A stretch of DNA of 64,000 nucleotides from assembly GCA_045660545.1 (NCBI GenBank), contig JAZREA010000025.1, positions 12,624 through 76,623 of the forward strand, in the 5' to 3' direction. Of this stretch, positions 1 to 9,717 are shown piece after piece. The translations under genes were made by a program, and so were the position numbers. Below the pieces are notes generated by a model, which was not told the origin of the DNA, made no database searches, and saw only the letters and a list, made by a program, of their open reading frames with translations. Source of the DNA: JAZREA01 sp045660545. GTDB lineage: Bacteria; Bacillota; Clostridia; Monoglobales; Firm-18. The number at the start of each line of letters is the position of its first letter. The first letter of the stretch is position 1.

Positions 1-1494
1 ATGCCTGCTTTTTGCAGCAAGGTCGCGCACGGCAGAAGAACTTGCATTCACAGAATCGTCAACAGATGTTATGCTGCCGTACTCTAAGTATCTTATAGAC
101 TGCTTCATTTTATTATACACATCGGCAACATTTTCAAGGCTTGAAAGGCGGGTGTACACGCTGCGGATATCCGACCTGCACTTTTTGTTCACGCCGACAG
201 GCATATCGGACAAAGCATCCATCGAAGAAAGGTCTGCGAAGAGAACGGTCTCGTCCTCCGCCACCTCTATTCTTTGGAGAACTCTTACGCCGTTTTCCTC
301 CATATATTCGTCGAGCGACGGCTTCCATTTGTTATATTTTGCAGAATAATTCTTCACAACAAGCATAATGCAAGGCAAAGGCATATGGCTCTGCATGGCG
401 CGAAGCTCTTCGTCCGTTAATTTAAACGCAAGCATTTTAACCATAATAAGATTATGTACAGACGACTCGTATCCCGTAAGTTTACCGGAAACTCCTTTGT
501 AAATATACTCGATATGGTTGTACATATCCCCTGCGCTTTCGTAGCCGTTATCGGCAATTTCTCCCGTAATGGCAAGCACCTTTTTTATATGCTTATTTTC
601 CTGTATCGAAGAAACAATGGTAATGAAAAATCCGAAAAGCAAAAACGCAAGGAAAAGCAAAGCCCACAGCGCAAAAACCGTGCTTGTTCTGTCAAGCAGG
701 TATTTAGCCGGAAATTCGTAAGAGACTCTAACGCCCAAAGGCGAATAATCAAACGTATGGGTATAGTCCTCAACAGGCATATTATCATTCGACTGCGCGC
801 AAACCCCTACGCCGTTTGCAGTAACCAAAAAGTTATCTGTGTACGCCACAAGCCCGGAATCCGAAACAAGCGCATCTAAATCACAACAAACAATAAGCGC
901 CACGTCCGCCATATCCTCTGTATTTATAAACAGAGGCTTTATGTATACAAGCTCGTAGCTTTTGCCGGCAGTCAGGTCGTCAAAGCGATATATCCCCTCA
1001 AACCCGTCGGCATGGGCACGCATAAAAATCTGCCCAAGTGCGAGGTCGGAGTGGTATTTTTCTCCGTTAACCCACAACGCCCAGGTGTTATCGTAGGCAG
1101 ACTTGTAGTTCCAGACCGCGCCGTTTGAGTCTATGCACACACCACTGTCCTTGAAAAATATATAAGATGCGCTTTTGGTAGAAAGATTCTTAGCCATGGA
1201 ATATGCTCTTGACAGTTCTTCCTGGCTTTTAAGGGTAGCTCCGCCTGAAATCAAGTCTGCAAAGGCGTCGGTCGATGACGCGTTTTGCAAAAATGTCCTT
1301 TGGATACTAATCTCCTCTTCTACCAGGCGAAAAGCGGCGTTTAACTGGACATCCAGCTCGTCTGATGCGCGCATACGCTCTGTCTCTATCAGCCACATTC
1401 CGCAAACAGCCGACACCACAACAAGTGCCACAACTATTACGGCAAACATTTTAAGCTTTTTAATTGTTCTTTTTAAGTTATATGAGTGTTTCAC
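1..1494 (-). CDS. Membrane-anchored AraC/YesN-type sensor-regulator, N-terminal part (cut by window edge)
   Basis: An uninterrupted minus-strand frame runs from a GTG at 1494 off the left edge, giving 498 codons without a stop. The GTG lies 3 bases after the stop of the lyase gene and has an AGAGG about 8 bases upstream. A first membrane helix is at about residues 16-36. An extracellular region of about 230 residues (Cache-like in layout) follows, then a second helix near residues 267-292 and a cytoplasmic region. I see no HAMP or histidine-kinase motif after the second helix; the cytoplasmic part resembles the linker of large AraC-type membrane regulators that sit beside polysaccharide genes. 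The DNA-binding C-terminus would lie beyond base 1. Inferred role: sensing an extracellular sugar and controlling the adjacent lyase. A histidine kinase remains the main alternative. Confidence 0.68.
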   Translation of the reverse strand, partial: MKHSYNLKRTIKKLKMFAVIVVALVVVSAVCGMWLIETERMRASDELDVQLNAAFRLVEEEISIQRTFLQNASSTDAFADLISGGATLKSQEELSRAYSMAKNLSTKSASYIFFKDSGVCIDSNGAVWNYKSAYDNTWALWVNGEKYHSDLALGQIFMRAHADGFEGIYRFDDLTAGKSYELVYIKPLFINTEDMADVALIVCCDLDALVSDSGLVAYTDNFLVTANGVGVCAQSNDNMPVEDYTHTFDYSPLGVRVSYEFPAKYLLDRTSTVFALWALLFLAFLLFGFFITIVSSIQENKHIKKVLAITGEIADNGYESAGDMYNHIEYIYKGVSGKLTGYESSVHNLIMVKMLAFKLTDEELRAMQSHMPLPCIMLVVKNYSAKYNKWKPSLDEYMEENGVRVLQRIEVAEDETVLFADLSSMDALSDMPVGVNKKCRSDIRSVYTRLSSLENVADVYNKMKQSIRYLEYGSITSVDDSVNASSSAVRDLAAKSRH

Positions 1495-1497
1495 TTA

Positions 1498-3507
1498 TTA
1501 AACCTCTATATAATATTTTTTATTTTTATACAAATCTTCTAAAAGGATACCATCACTCTCGATTGTAAGAAGAAGGCCTCCCTTTTTGTCCGTCCGCTCT
1601 ATGCGGTAGCTATTTTCCGAGGTGTTGGTTATCTGCCACTTTTGCGCGTCTGTATCCTTTCCAAACAGCACCGCATGCGCCGACGTGTAGTCTGTCACGT
1701 AGTCTGTCGGCTTATAATCGTATATAAGTGCAGAGCCCTCCTTGCCCTCTCCAAGCCTGTTAGGCTCGGGATGATAGCAGTCATGGAGCGCGCCCCAGTT
1801 TCTGGACATACCTACCTTTTGTCCATTAACTTCGAGCGGGAAAAAGCTCGTGCTCACTCCGTTTCTTAATATTACTATCCGATTGTCCGCAAGGACTCTT
1901 TCCTCCGTTAACGCCTCTCCGCTATTATTGACTACATAGTGGCTTATTGGCTTGACGGGAAGTTCAGACTTAAAGTTGTCGACAATTATCATTATATCGT
2001 CACCAAGAACAAGCCACGTCCTTTGCGCCTTTATAATATCGTCGCCATACGCCTTTGCGCAATCGCTTTGGAAAACAAAGAGGTCGTCAATCTTTTCCGA
2101 GCGCTTTATGACATTCATCGGAGCTGTTTTACCTATGCGGATATCCCCGGTTATGCGTGTCTGGGTTATGATTTCTCCGTTTTCCTTTTCGAAAGTCCAC
2201 GTGTTATGAGACTCTGCCGTGCGCGAAAACTTCGAAATCCAAAGTCTATAACAACAATGGCCGGGGTCTATTAACATCCTTTCATTATTATACGCCAGGA
2301 TAAAGCTGTTTTGGTCAAGGTGAACGTGAGCGCTGATATTACGCTCCTTATATCCGCCCTGAATACCTAAAATCAGCTTTGGATTATCCCACGTTGTTCT
2401 ATACGTGGTTATCCCTGTCTCAAAGGTTTGTATCAGTGGCATATTTGCCTCCTTTGGAGAAAGGGGCTTTAATTCATCGGTCGAGACATAGTTTATAAAC
2501 GTATAGTAATGATACTGATTGAAAAAGCCAAATGTCGAACGGTCGTACGGGAGCAAGTCTTCTTTATATGTAGTTTCAAAAAGCCACATCGCAAGGCCCG
2601 CATCAACAGGGCGGGATGTTTTATAGCGCTTTGCAACGTGCATAAGAACGTCCGCAGTGGGTCTGAAAATTGCCGCACTATCCCCTATATTCAGCGTCCT
2701 CGGATACGGTTTGTCTCCCCAGGCTTTATCGCTCATGGGCTTCATATACATAAAGTTGGCCGCATACCACTTTATAAGATTAGCCTGATAAGAAGTGTCG
2801 AGTCTGTCGGCAAGCGCAGGGTCAAAAGACGTCAACACCTCGTAGGCATGGGTCAGGTGCAGGCTTGCGTAATTAGAGTACTGTACGGACTCGCCGTAAG
2901 AATCGCTATTGTACGCGCCGACAAGGTAATTGAACATATCGACCGCATAGGCAACAGCCTCATCATCCCCCAAAACGCACGCCGCTACTACATAGCCGTT
3001 TAAAATTACCATACGCCAGTTGTTAAGGTACCCGTCTTTTTCCAAATGGCGCCTGCTCCACGGCAGGATTCTTTCCCTTAAAAGAGAGGTTATTATTCGC
3101 TTTTCCTCATCCGTAAACAAGTCGGGGCACATATCGTACGCAACACAAAGTGCGCAGGAGATATGGCTCGTTTCAAGCTTTGCGATAGGCTCGTCCTCAA
3201 TCGGTCGATAAAACGGGCCTATCCATTCCTGAGGTGTTCTGTTAAGGCAGGTGTGCATAACGGCTTCGTGCACGAAGGCTCCCGCCCTTTCATCACCATT
3301 CATCAGGTAAACAAAAGCGGCGTCGCCCACCCTCTCCCAGATTAAGTGCCACCACTTGGTAGAGTCGTACATTTTTTCAAGGGTTGGAGTCTGCGTATAG
3401 GTATTTACTCTGGCGACATAGTCAGCCCAAAGGTTGCAAAAACGGGCGTCGGTATTTATATTTTCTAACATTTTTGCCTTATCGGCTTTTAAAACAAAAA
3501 TTCCCAT
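1498..3507 (-). CDS. Heparinase II/III family polysaccharide lyase
   Basis: This 669-residue protein has a helical N-terminal half rich in Trp and Tyr (alpha/alpha toroid of alginate-lyase type). A beta-rich C-terminal half begins near residue 385 and contains HVHLDQNSF and MLIDPG, typical of the heparinase II/III C-terminal domain. Family members cleave uronic-acid polysaccharides such as heparin, heparan sulfate or alginate by beta-elimination, leaving an unsaturated uronosyl end. No signal peptide is visible, so it probably acts in the cytoplasm on imported oligosaccharides. It is co-transcribed with the downstream membrane regulator (3-base gap) from a promoter at 3541-3569. The exact substrate cannot be read from the sequence. 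Confidence 0.85.
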   Translation of the reverse strand: MGIFVLKADKAKMLENINTDARFCNLWADYVARVNTYTQTPTLEKMYDSTKWWHLIWERVGDAAFVYLMNGDERAGAFVHEAVMHTCLNRTPQEWIGPFYRPIEDEPIAKLETSHISCALCVAYDMCPDLFTDEEKRIITSLLRERILPWSRRHLEKDGYLNNWRMVILNGYVVAACVLGDDEAVAYAVDMFNYLVGAYNSDSYGESVQYSNYASLHLTHAYEVLTSFDPALADRLDTSYQANLIKWYAANFMYMKPMSDKAWGDKPYPRTLNIGDSAAIFRPTADVLMHVAKRYKTSRPVDAGLAMWLFETTYKEDLLPYDRSTFGFFNQYHYYTFINYVSTDELKPLSPKEANMPLIQTFETGITTYRTTWDNPKLILGIQGGYKERNISAHVHLDQNSFILAYNNERMLIDPGHCCYRLWISKFSRTAESHNTWTFEKENGEIITQTRITGDIRIGKTAPMNVIKRSEKIDDLFVFQSDCAKAYGDDIIKAQRTWLVLGDDIMIIVDNFKSELPVKPISHYVVNNSGEALTEERVLADNRIVILRNGVSTSFFPLEVNGQKVGMSRNWGALHDCYHPEPNRLGEGKEGSALIYDYKPTDYVTDYTSAHAVLFGKDTDAQKWQITNTSENSYRIERTDKKGGLLLTIESDGILLEDLYKNKKYYIEV

Positions 3508-3540
3508 TTTGATTACCTCTACACAAAATATTTTAAAAAC

Positions 3541-3569
3541 ATTCTAACACATTTTTTTGCAAATATCAA
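3541..3569 (-). promoter_or_regulatory. Promoter of the lyase-regulator operon
   Basis: On the minus strand, TTGATA (3564-3569) and TAGAAT (3541-3546) are separated by exactly 17 bases, about 35 bases upstream of the lyase start. This fits a housekeeping sigma-A promoter. Confidence 0.65.
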
Positions 3570-3574
3570 TACAC

Positions 3575-3611
3575 AAAAAAGTCGCCACAGGTTCCACCTG
3601 CGGCGACTTTT
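3575..3611 (-). terminator. Rho-independent terminator of the 3D-domain gene
   Basis: The minus strand carries a near-perfect stem (AAAAGTCGCC at 3577-3586 pairing with 3602-3611, extended by CAGGT/ACCTG) with a four-base loop, followed by a run of T. It starts 13 bases after the stop of the 3D-domain gene. Confidence 0.9.
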
Positions 3612-3624
3612 GGTTGTACTTATT

Positions 3625-4659
3625 TTATTCCAAAACATAAACCTTTGCGGTTCTTCTTCCGAATTTAATAGCCTCGGAGTAGCTTTCGACATACAAATCT
3701 ATCTTGTTTCCCTTTATTGCTCCGCCTGTATCAGCGGCAACTGCTGTGCCGTATATCCAGCTTCCGTCTGCTGCTTCGATATACAGCCTTGAACCCAGCG
3801 GTATAACCCTTGGGTCTACCGCAACAACGCCATACCTTACGCGCATGCCCGTTGCGGTGTGTGTGCCAGAACAATATGCAGTAGCAGTAACAGTAAGGCA
3901 CTGCGAGTATCTATACTCAGCACCACGCGAGATGGTGCCCCTGTTATACGCTATAGTTTGTCTGGGCTTTGTGCCGTACTCGACAACCTTGTCGACCGCG
4001 GCAACCTTAATATTTTCTTTAACTAATTCGCGATTTACGAAAACTCCGTTTTCATAATGGTCCTTATACACACGGTCTACTACACCGTCGGAGCCTTCTT
4101 CTTTTACCTTGGTCTCTCCGGAATACATATTGCTGTTCGCTATCTTTGTAGTTTCGCGGTACAACACTTCTTCCTGAGTGAGCATCTTTTCTTCCAGATA
4201 TGTTACTTTAATGTCCATATCCGGAGTTAACCATTTGTCCAGGGGTACATTGACCTTAATTCCCTTGTCGGGAAGTATGCCTTTGCTGTGTAAAAACTCT
4301 CTGACGGTAGGCGCGGAAGTGATAGCCAAATCGCGCGGATCGGTTCCGTCTTCGAATGTTATTGCCTTGGCACGATAAACGTAGATTGTGTCTCCGTCGC
4401 TGACCTTTTCGTCAAGCGGGATGGAAACGCTGTCCCATTTACCTAATGTAACGCCCTGTTGAGCCAAAACTTCTTCAGTCTTGATTGCGTACGTTTTAAA
4501 GCTTATTTTTTCTCCCTTGTCGTCCACAATGCTAACCTGTTTTGACATTGCGCAGACTACTCCCCAAACTGCGGAAGAAATCACTAACGTCGATATTACT
4601 AAGAGTGTAATTATCTTCGACACAAGTGACATGCCTGCGACTTTGTCTCTCAGTCGCAT
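3625..4659 (-). CDS. Secreted G5 and 3D domain-containing protein (YabE-like)
   Basis: The chosen start is the ATG at 4659, preceded by AAGGAGG at ideal spacing; the open frame extends 25 codons further but without a ribosome site. The 344-residue product has one N-terminal membrane or signal segment at about residues 12-35. Two DUF348 repeats and a G5 domain follow, and the C-terminus is a 3D domain (after its three conserved Asp) with TATAYCSG, GVVAVDP and AADTGG motifs. The 3D fold resembles lytic transglycosylase (MltA-like) domains, so a cell-wall hydrolase role is likely. In Bacillus, yabE lies beside rnmV, and here the gene also follows RNase M5. It has its own promoter (4840-4868) and terminator. 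Confidence 0.88.
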   Translation of the reverse strand: MRLRDKVAGMSLVSKIITLLVISTLVISSAVWGVVCAMSKQVSIVDDKGEKISFKTYAIKTEEVLAQQGVTLGKWDSVSIPLDEKVSDGDTIYVYRAKAITFEDGTDPRDLAITSAPTVREFLHSKGILPDKGIKVNVPLDKWLTPDMDIKVTYLEEKMLTQEEVLYRETTKIANSNMYSGETKVKEEGSDGVVDRVYKDHYENGVFVNRELVKENIKVAAVDKVVEYGTKPRQTIAYNRGTISRGAEYRYSQCLTVTATAYCSGTHTATGMRVRYGVVAVDPRVIPLGSRLYIEAADGSWIYGTAVAADTGGAIKGNKIDLYVESYSEAIKFGRRTAKVYVLE

Positions 4660-4839
4660 ATTTACCTCCTTATTATTCGGAACGCGCGCAAAACAACACG
4701 CAAAAAACGTTCCTTCTCTGAAACCGCCAAACAAACTGACAGTCTCATTTACATTATATACATATTAAGGAAAGTTATTCCTCCGTACATAATGTGCTAA
4801 CGGATGTGACTTAGTATGTCGTTAAAATAAGTCTTAGGT

Positions 4840-4868
4840 ATTATACTACAATAAATCTTATTTGTCAA
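4840..4868 (-). promoter_or_regulatory. Promoter with long leader for the 3D-domain gene
   Basis: TTGACA (4863-4868) and TATAAT (4840-4845) on the minus strand are consensus hexamers separated by 17 bases, just outside the stop of RNase M5 at 4877. The start codon is at 4659, so the transcript should carry an untranslated leader of about 170 bases. I could not match the leader to a known riboswitch. Confidence 0.85.
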
Positions 4869-4876
4869 ATTTTTTG

Positions 4877-5473
4877 TTAAAAATCGTTGTTTTGCTTGAT
4901 TTCATCAACAATTTTAACAAACTCTTCCGCCGTTAAAACGTTGTTTACAAACTCTAAAAGGCGGTTTGAAGTGAGCTTTGAGGGCAAATTAAGCTTTCGT
5001 AAAATCTTTGTGCGAAGTATATTGCCATCCTTTGCGCCGACGATGCCAAGCGCGTACAGGTCGGACTTTTTTAAGCTCCCTTTTCCCTGCGACTCGGTAG
5101 CCACATTTAAAACAGCGTCTGTTATTACGTCATCGGGCACGCCCTCTACCCCCAAAAAGCCCTCTTTGGACGGGGTGTCCTTGCGGCGTTCCTTGCCCTT
5201 GATTTCGGGGACATAGGCGTTTTTGACAACAACGTCGCTTCCTAAGCACTGTTTAAGATAGCCGCGGATTCTCATTCCTGCGCTGTCGCTGTCTGTAAGC
5301 ACGATTACGCCGTTTGTTAAAGCGGCCTTTCTTATTAATTCGAGATTTTTACGGTCTTTGTATATCAAAAAGCCGTCGGTGGGAATGATTAGTGTGTCAA
5401 ACAGTCGGGAAAGCTTGATTTTATCATACTTTCCCTCTACGACTATTGCCTCTTTAATTTTAATCTTTTCCAT
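4877..5473 (-). CDS. rnmV: Ribonuclease M5
   Basis: RNase M5 performs the final maturation of 5S rRNA. The protein starts with the TOPRIM strand AIVVEGKYD, including the catalytic Glu, and has the second TOPRIM motif VLTDSDSAG near residue 60 and a conserved C-terminal region. The length of 198 residues is usual for the family. The ATG at 5473 is preferred because GGAAG lies 8 bases upstream; a GTG at 5482 would overlap that site. It follows polC by 17 bases and is probably co-transcribed with it. Confidence 0.93.
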   Translation of the reverse strand: MEKIKIKEAIVVEGKYDKIKLSRLFDTLIIPTDGFLIYKDRKNLELIRKAALTNGVIVLTDSDSAGMRIRGYLKQCLGSDVVVKNAYVPEIKGKERRKDTPSKEGFLGVEGVPDDVITDAVLNVATESQGKGSLKKSDLYALGIVGAKDGNILRTKILRKLNLPSKLTSNRLLEFVNNVLTAEEFVKIVDEIKQNNDF

Positions 5474-5490
5474 ATTAATCACTTCCGAAA

Positions 5491-8400
5491 TTACAGGTCG
5501 AACAAGGATATCTGGCTGCTTTCGGGCATTCCGTTTAGTATACCCATATCGCGCATTTTATCTATTATGGTGTTTGCAACCTTGCCTCTTGTGTGAAGGT
5601 CTTCTATTGAATAGAACCTTTCCTCTTCCCTTGCCCTTACGATAGTTTCGGCAGCGTTTGCCCCAAGGCCCGGAATAGAGTTAAGCGGAGGAATAAGTCC
5701 CTCCTCGGTTACACAAAAGTCTGTCGCCTTTGACTTATAAAGGTCGATTGGCAAAAACTTTATCCCCCTTGAAAACATCTCGCACACTATTTCCAAAATC
5801 GTCAAGACGTCTTGCTGCTTCTTGCTCGCGTCGTTACCTAAGGACTCGATGCTCTTACGGTTTTGCCTTGCGACGCCCTCGGTACCCATTATCTCTATAT
5901 CGAAATCGTCCGCGCGGACGCTAAAAAACGTTGCGTAATACTCGGCAGGATAGTTTACCTTAAACCACGCTATCCTAAACGCCATAGTTACATACGCCAC
6001 CGCGTGCGCCTTGGGGAACATATACTTAATCTTTTTGCACGAATCTATGTACCATTCCGGAACGTCTTGCGCCCTCATCGCCTCCTCAAAATCGGGAGTA
6101 AGGCCCTTGCCCTTACGGACGCTCTCCATTATCTTAAAGGACAGCGACTTATCAACGCCTTTATATATAAGGTAGGTCATTATATCGTCTCGGGTACATA
6201 TCGCCTCGGAAAGAGTGGTGGTTCCGCTCTCAATCAGCGTCTGGGCGTTATTAAGCCACACGTCTGTTCCGTGCGAGAGGCCTGAAATACGCACAAGCTC
6301 TGCAAACTTCGTAGGCTTTGTGTCCACGAGCATCTGGCGTACAAACTTAGTACCAAACTCGGGCACGCCGTAAGTGCCGACTGTGCTGTCGATTTCCTCC
6401 GAAGTTACGCCAAGCGCCTGTGTACCTGTAAACAGGCTCATAGTCTTTTGATCGTCAAGCGGAATGTCCTTTGCGCTAACGCCCGTTAAGTCCTCGAGCA
6501 TTTTAATCGCGGTAGGGTCATCGTGGCCGAGTATGTCGAGCTTTAACAGGTTTTTATCAATCGAGTGATAGTCAAAGTGAAGGGTGATTATGTCTGTGGT
6601 CATATCGTCAGCAGGGTGCTGAATCGGCGAGAACTCGTGAACGTCGTTCTTTTTAGGAACAACTATGATTCCTCCCGGGTGCTGACCCGTAGTACGCTTT
6701 ACACCGCTGCATCCCGCAACAAGCCTGTCTATTTGAGCGTTTGTCGGGACCTTATTTCTTTCCTCATAGTAGTTCTTTATATAACCGTACGCCGTCTTTT
6801 CCGCAACGGTGCCTATTGTACCCGCACGGAAAACATAGCCTGTCCCGAACAGCTCCTCGATATATTTATGCGCAACGGGCTGGTAAACGCCCGAAAAGTT
6901 AAGGTCGATATCGGGCTCTTTGTCGCCCTTAAAGCCCAAGAAGGTCTCAAAGGGGATGTCGTGGCCGTCCTTTTTCATCATTGTTCCGCAATCGGGGCAT
7001 ACCTTGTCATCAAGGTCGATACCGCAGCCGATTGAGCCGTCTGTGAAAAATTCGTAATGCTTACATTTCGGGCAGACGTAGTGAGGAGGCAGCGAGTTAA
7101 CCTCTGTAATACCGCTCATAAACGCCACCAAAGACGAGCCTACGGAGCCTCGGCTACCTACAAGATAGCCGTCACTGTTGGACTTTGCCACAAGCTTTTG
7201 CGCTATTATGTACAAAACGGAGTAGCCGTTATTGATAATTGAATTTAGCTCTACGTCTATTCTGGACTTTACGATTTCAGGCAGTTCTTCGCCGTAGATG
7301 CTCTTTGCCTTATTATAAGTGAGAGTGCGAAGTTCCTCGTCAGAACCGGGAATTTCCGGCGGCGCCTTCTCATCGGGAACAGGCTTTAAGTCGCCAATCA
7401 TATCCGCAATCTTATTGGTGTTTTCTACAACGACCTCGTACGCTAGCTCCTCCCCAAGATACGAGAACTCAGAAAGCATCTCGTCGGTGGTACGGAAATA
7501 CAGCGGAGCTTGATTATCCGCGTCGTCATAGCCCTGGCCCGCCTGCAAAATCGCACGGTATATGTAGTCGTGCGGTTCTTTAAAGTGCACGTCGCAGGTC
7601 GCAACGGTAAGCTTGTTATGCTTTTTGCCAAGGTCGACTATGTATTTATTGATATCCTTTATGGCCTTTTCGTTTTCGAGCGTGCCGTCTCGCAACATAA
7701 ATTCGTTATTGCCGACCGGCTGGATTTCCAGATAGTCGTAAAAGGACACAATCTCATCTATACGCTCGGTGTTAGGGTTTTTAGGGTCTTTTAATATCTC
7801 CTGATAGAGCTCCCCAGCCTCGCACGCAGAGCCTACCAAAATACCGTTACGGTACTTTCTTATAAGGCTTTTAGGCACTCGTGGACGACGGTAAAAATAG
7901 TCAAGGTGGGAAGCAGAGATGATTCTGTAAAGGTTTTGCATACCTTCCTGCGAGCTGACAAGCAAAATTGCGTGGTATGTCCTTAGGGATTTAACGTCCT
8001 TTTCCTTATTTAAAGAACTATTAATCTCCGCAATTGTCTTTACGCCCTTTTCCTTTATAATATCAAGCAGCTTTAAAAACACGTGCGCCGTTGCGGTAGC
8101 GTCGTCGCAAGCGCGGTGGTGGTTTTCGAGCTTGACGTCGAAAAACTTTGTTAATGTGTCGAGCTTGTAGTTTTTAACGCCCGAAACGGTGGAACGTGCA
8201 AGCTCTAAGGTGTCTACACAGCAAAAGTCGTATGGCATATTTAAGTTTTTAGACTCGTTTATAATAAACGAGGTGTCAAAAGACGCGTTATGTGCAACCA
8301 AAACTGCGCCGGAAGCAAAGCTGTAAAAGGCAGGCAAAACTTCGTCAATCGACTTTGCGCCTGCGACCATTGAATCGTTAATTCCCGTAAGCTCTACGAT

Positions 8401-9717
8401 TTTTTGCGGAATAGGTTTGCCCGGATTTACAAACTCGCTAAACGTATCGGTTATATTGCCGTCCTTTATCCTTACGGCACCGATTTCGATAATCTTTTCC
8501 GTGCTTGCGGTAAGGCCCGTAGTTTCGATATCGAAAACGACGTACTCGGTGTCGACATCTTTATCTATTGGGTTTAGCACGATATTTTGCTCATCATTTA
8601 CAAGGTAGCACTCCACCCCGTAAATTACCTTTATATCTTTGCCCCAGTTAGACGCGTGGTACGCGTCGGGGAACGCCTGAACGTCGCCGTGGTCTGTAAT
8701 CGCCACAGCCTTATGCCCCCACTTTATCGCCTGCTTTACCAAGTCCTCGGCAGTCGACATCGCGTCCATGGTGGACATCTTTGTATGCATATGAAGCTCT
8801 ACGCGCTTTTGGGGCGCGTCGTCTGTCCTTTTGGGCCAGTCGATTTCGTTTACATCGCGGACGTTTATCAGAGTCTCTTTTGCGTACTTATCGTTTTGCA
8901 CAAGACCCCTTATCTTAACGGCCGTTCCCTTTTTAAGCCTCTTTTCAAGAACGGAAAACGCGGCGTTATCATCAGTAAAAATTTTACAGTTTATGGCGTC
9001 GACGTCATCAGTTATGCTAAACGTTACGATGTGCGCGCCGTTTCTGGTCTCCCTGATGTCAAGGGCCTTTTTAAACAGGTAGCCCTCTACAACCACGTTG
9101 CCCGAAAGCTCGTCAATCTTAGCTATCTCTATATCTTTTTTGCCCTTGATTTCTCTGCCGTATATTATTGGAGAATTCTCCAATTCTTTTGCCTTTTCGA
9201 TGTGGATTTCCTTTATCCTTTGCTCTACCTCGGCCTTTTCTTCTTTAAAAAGGCGTATGGTCTCCTCGGTGGTCTGCTTTTGCTCCACGACCAAATTAAC
9301 CTCTATGCCGAACGCTTTTAGCACTTCTGCCTTCAACGCCTCTGCCGCTTCCGCATTTATTAAAGAAGCGTCTATACAGCGGATAAATACAGTGTTATCT
9401 TTATATTCAACTTCGGAATTTTCAAGCACGGGCACAAGCTGAGGGAAGTCGCGAAGATACCCTGCGAGAGTCTTTAAGGAAGCCTCGCCAAAAGTGTCGG
9501 GGCTATATGTAAAGTCGACAGAAACCGACCTTAAATCGTACTCCTGTGCGATTTGCTCCTCCAGCCTCTTGCAAGATTCATACCTGACCATCTTGACGCA
9601 CGACGCCGAAACGTTTATAGTCCTCTCCTCGGCATAGACATCTACCTTATTCGCAACAGAGAACCTTAAAATCTCGTTATTTACCCTTTTGAAAATTTCA
9701 GAAAGCTTTGTACTCAT
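5491..9717 (-). CDS. polC: DNA polymerase III alpha subunit, PolC type
   Basis: The product has 1408 residues, close to Gram-positive PolC. Domains in order: N-terminal region, OB fold near residue 210-290, first PHP half with ELHMHTKMS, an inserted DEDD 3'-5' exonuclease starting with VVFDIETTGL, the second PHP half, a CPKCKHY...CPDCG zinc element, and the C-family polymerase core with DIDLNFSG. PolC is the leading-strand replicase of low-GC Gram-positives. The start ATG overlaps the stop of ispG by one base (TAATG), as part of the frr-to-polC block that is widely conserved in Clostridia. Confidence 0.98.
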   Translation of the reverse strand: MSTKLSEIFKRVNNEILRFSVANKVDVYAEERTINVSASCVKMVRYESCKRLEEQIAQEYDLRSVSVDFTYSPDTFGEASLKTLAGYLRDFPQLVPVLENSEVEYKDNTVFIRCIDASLINAEAAEALKAEVLKAFGIEVNLVVEQKQTTEETIRLFKEEKAEVEQRIKEIHIEKAKELENSPIIYGREIKGKKDIEIAKIDELSGNVVVEGYLFKKALDIRETRNGAHIVTFSITDDVDAINCKIFTDDNAAFSVLEKRLKKGTAVKIRGLVQNDKYAKETLINVRDVNEIDWPKRTDDAPQKRVELHMHTKMSTMDAMSTAEDLVKQAIKWGHKAVAITDHGDVQAFPDAYHASNWGKDIKVIYGVECYLVNDEQNIVLNPIDKDVDTEYVVFDIETTGLTASTEKIIEIGAVRIKDGNITDTFSEFVNPGKPIPQKIVELTGINDSMVAGAKSIDEVLPAFYSFASGAVLVAHNASFDTSFIINESKNLNMPYDFCCVDTLELARSTVSGVKNYKLDTLTKFFDVKLENHHRACDDATATAHVFLKLLDIIKEKGVKTIAEINSSLNKEKDVKSLRTYHAILLVSSQEGMQNLYRIISASHLDYFYRRPRVPKSLIRKYRNGILVGSACEAGELYQEILKDPKNPNTERIDEIVSFYDYLEIQPVGNNEFMLRDGTLENEKAIKDINKYIVDLGKKHNKLTVATCDVHFKEPHDYIYRAILQAGQGYDDADNQAPLYFRTTDEMLSEFSYLGEELAYEVVVENTNKIADMIGDLKPVPDEKAPPEIPGSDEELRTLTYNKAKSIYGEELPEIVKSRIDVELNSIINNGYSVLYIIAQKLVAKSNSDGYLVGSRGSVGSSLVAFMSGITEVNSLPPHYVCPKCKHYEFFTDGSIGCGIDLDDKVCPDCGTMMKKDGHDIPFETFLGFKGDKEPDIDLNFSGVYQPVAHKYIEELFGTGYVFRAGTIGTVAEKTAYGYIKNYYEERNKVPTNAQIDRLVAGCSGVKRTTGQHPGGIIVVPKKNDVHEFSPIQHPADDMTTDIITLHFDYHSIDKNLLKLDILGHDDPTAIKMLEDLTGVSAKDIPLDDQKTMSLFTGTQALGVTSEEIDSTVGTYGVPEFGTKFVRQMLVDTKPTKFAELVRISGLSHGTDVWLNNAQTLIESGTTTLSEAICTRDDIMTYLIYKGVDKSLSFKIMESVRKGKGLTPDFEEAMRAQDVPEWYIDSCKKIKYMFPKAHAVAYVTMAFRIAWFKVNYPAEYYATFFSVRADDFDIEIMGTEGVARQNRKSIESLGNDASKKQQDVLTILEIVCEMFSRGIKFLPIDLYKSKATDFCVTEEGLIPPLNSIPGLGANAAETIVRAREEERFYSIEDLHTRGKVANTIIDKMRDMGILNGMPESSQISLFDL

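Noticed and set aside
8587..9321. A 244-codon plus-strand open frame inside polC
   Set aside because: It is antisense to a full PolC coding sequence, has no ribosome site and its product has no family features.
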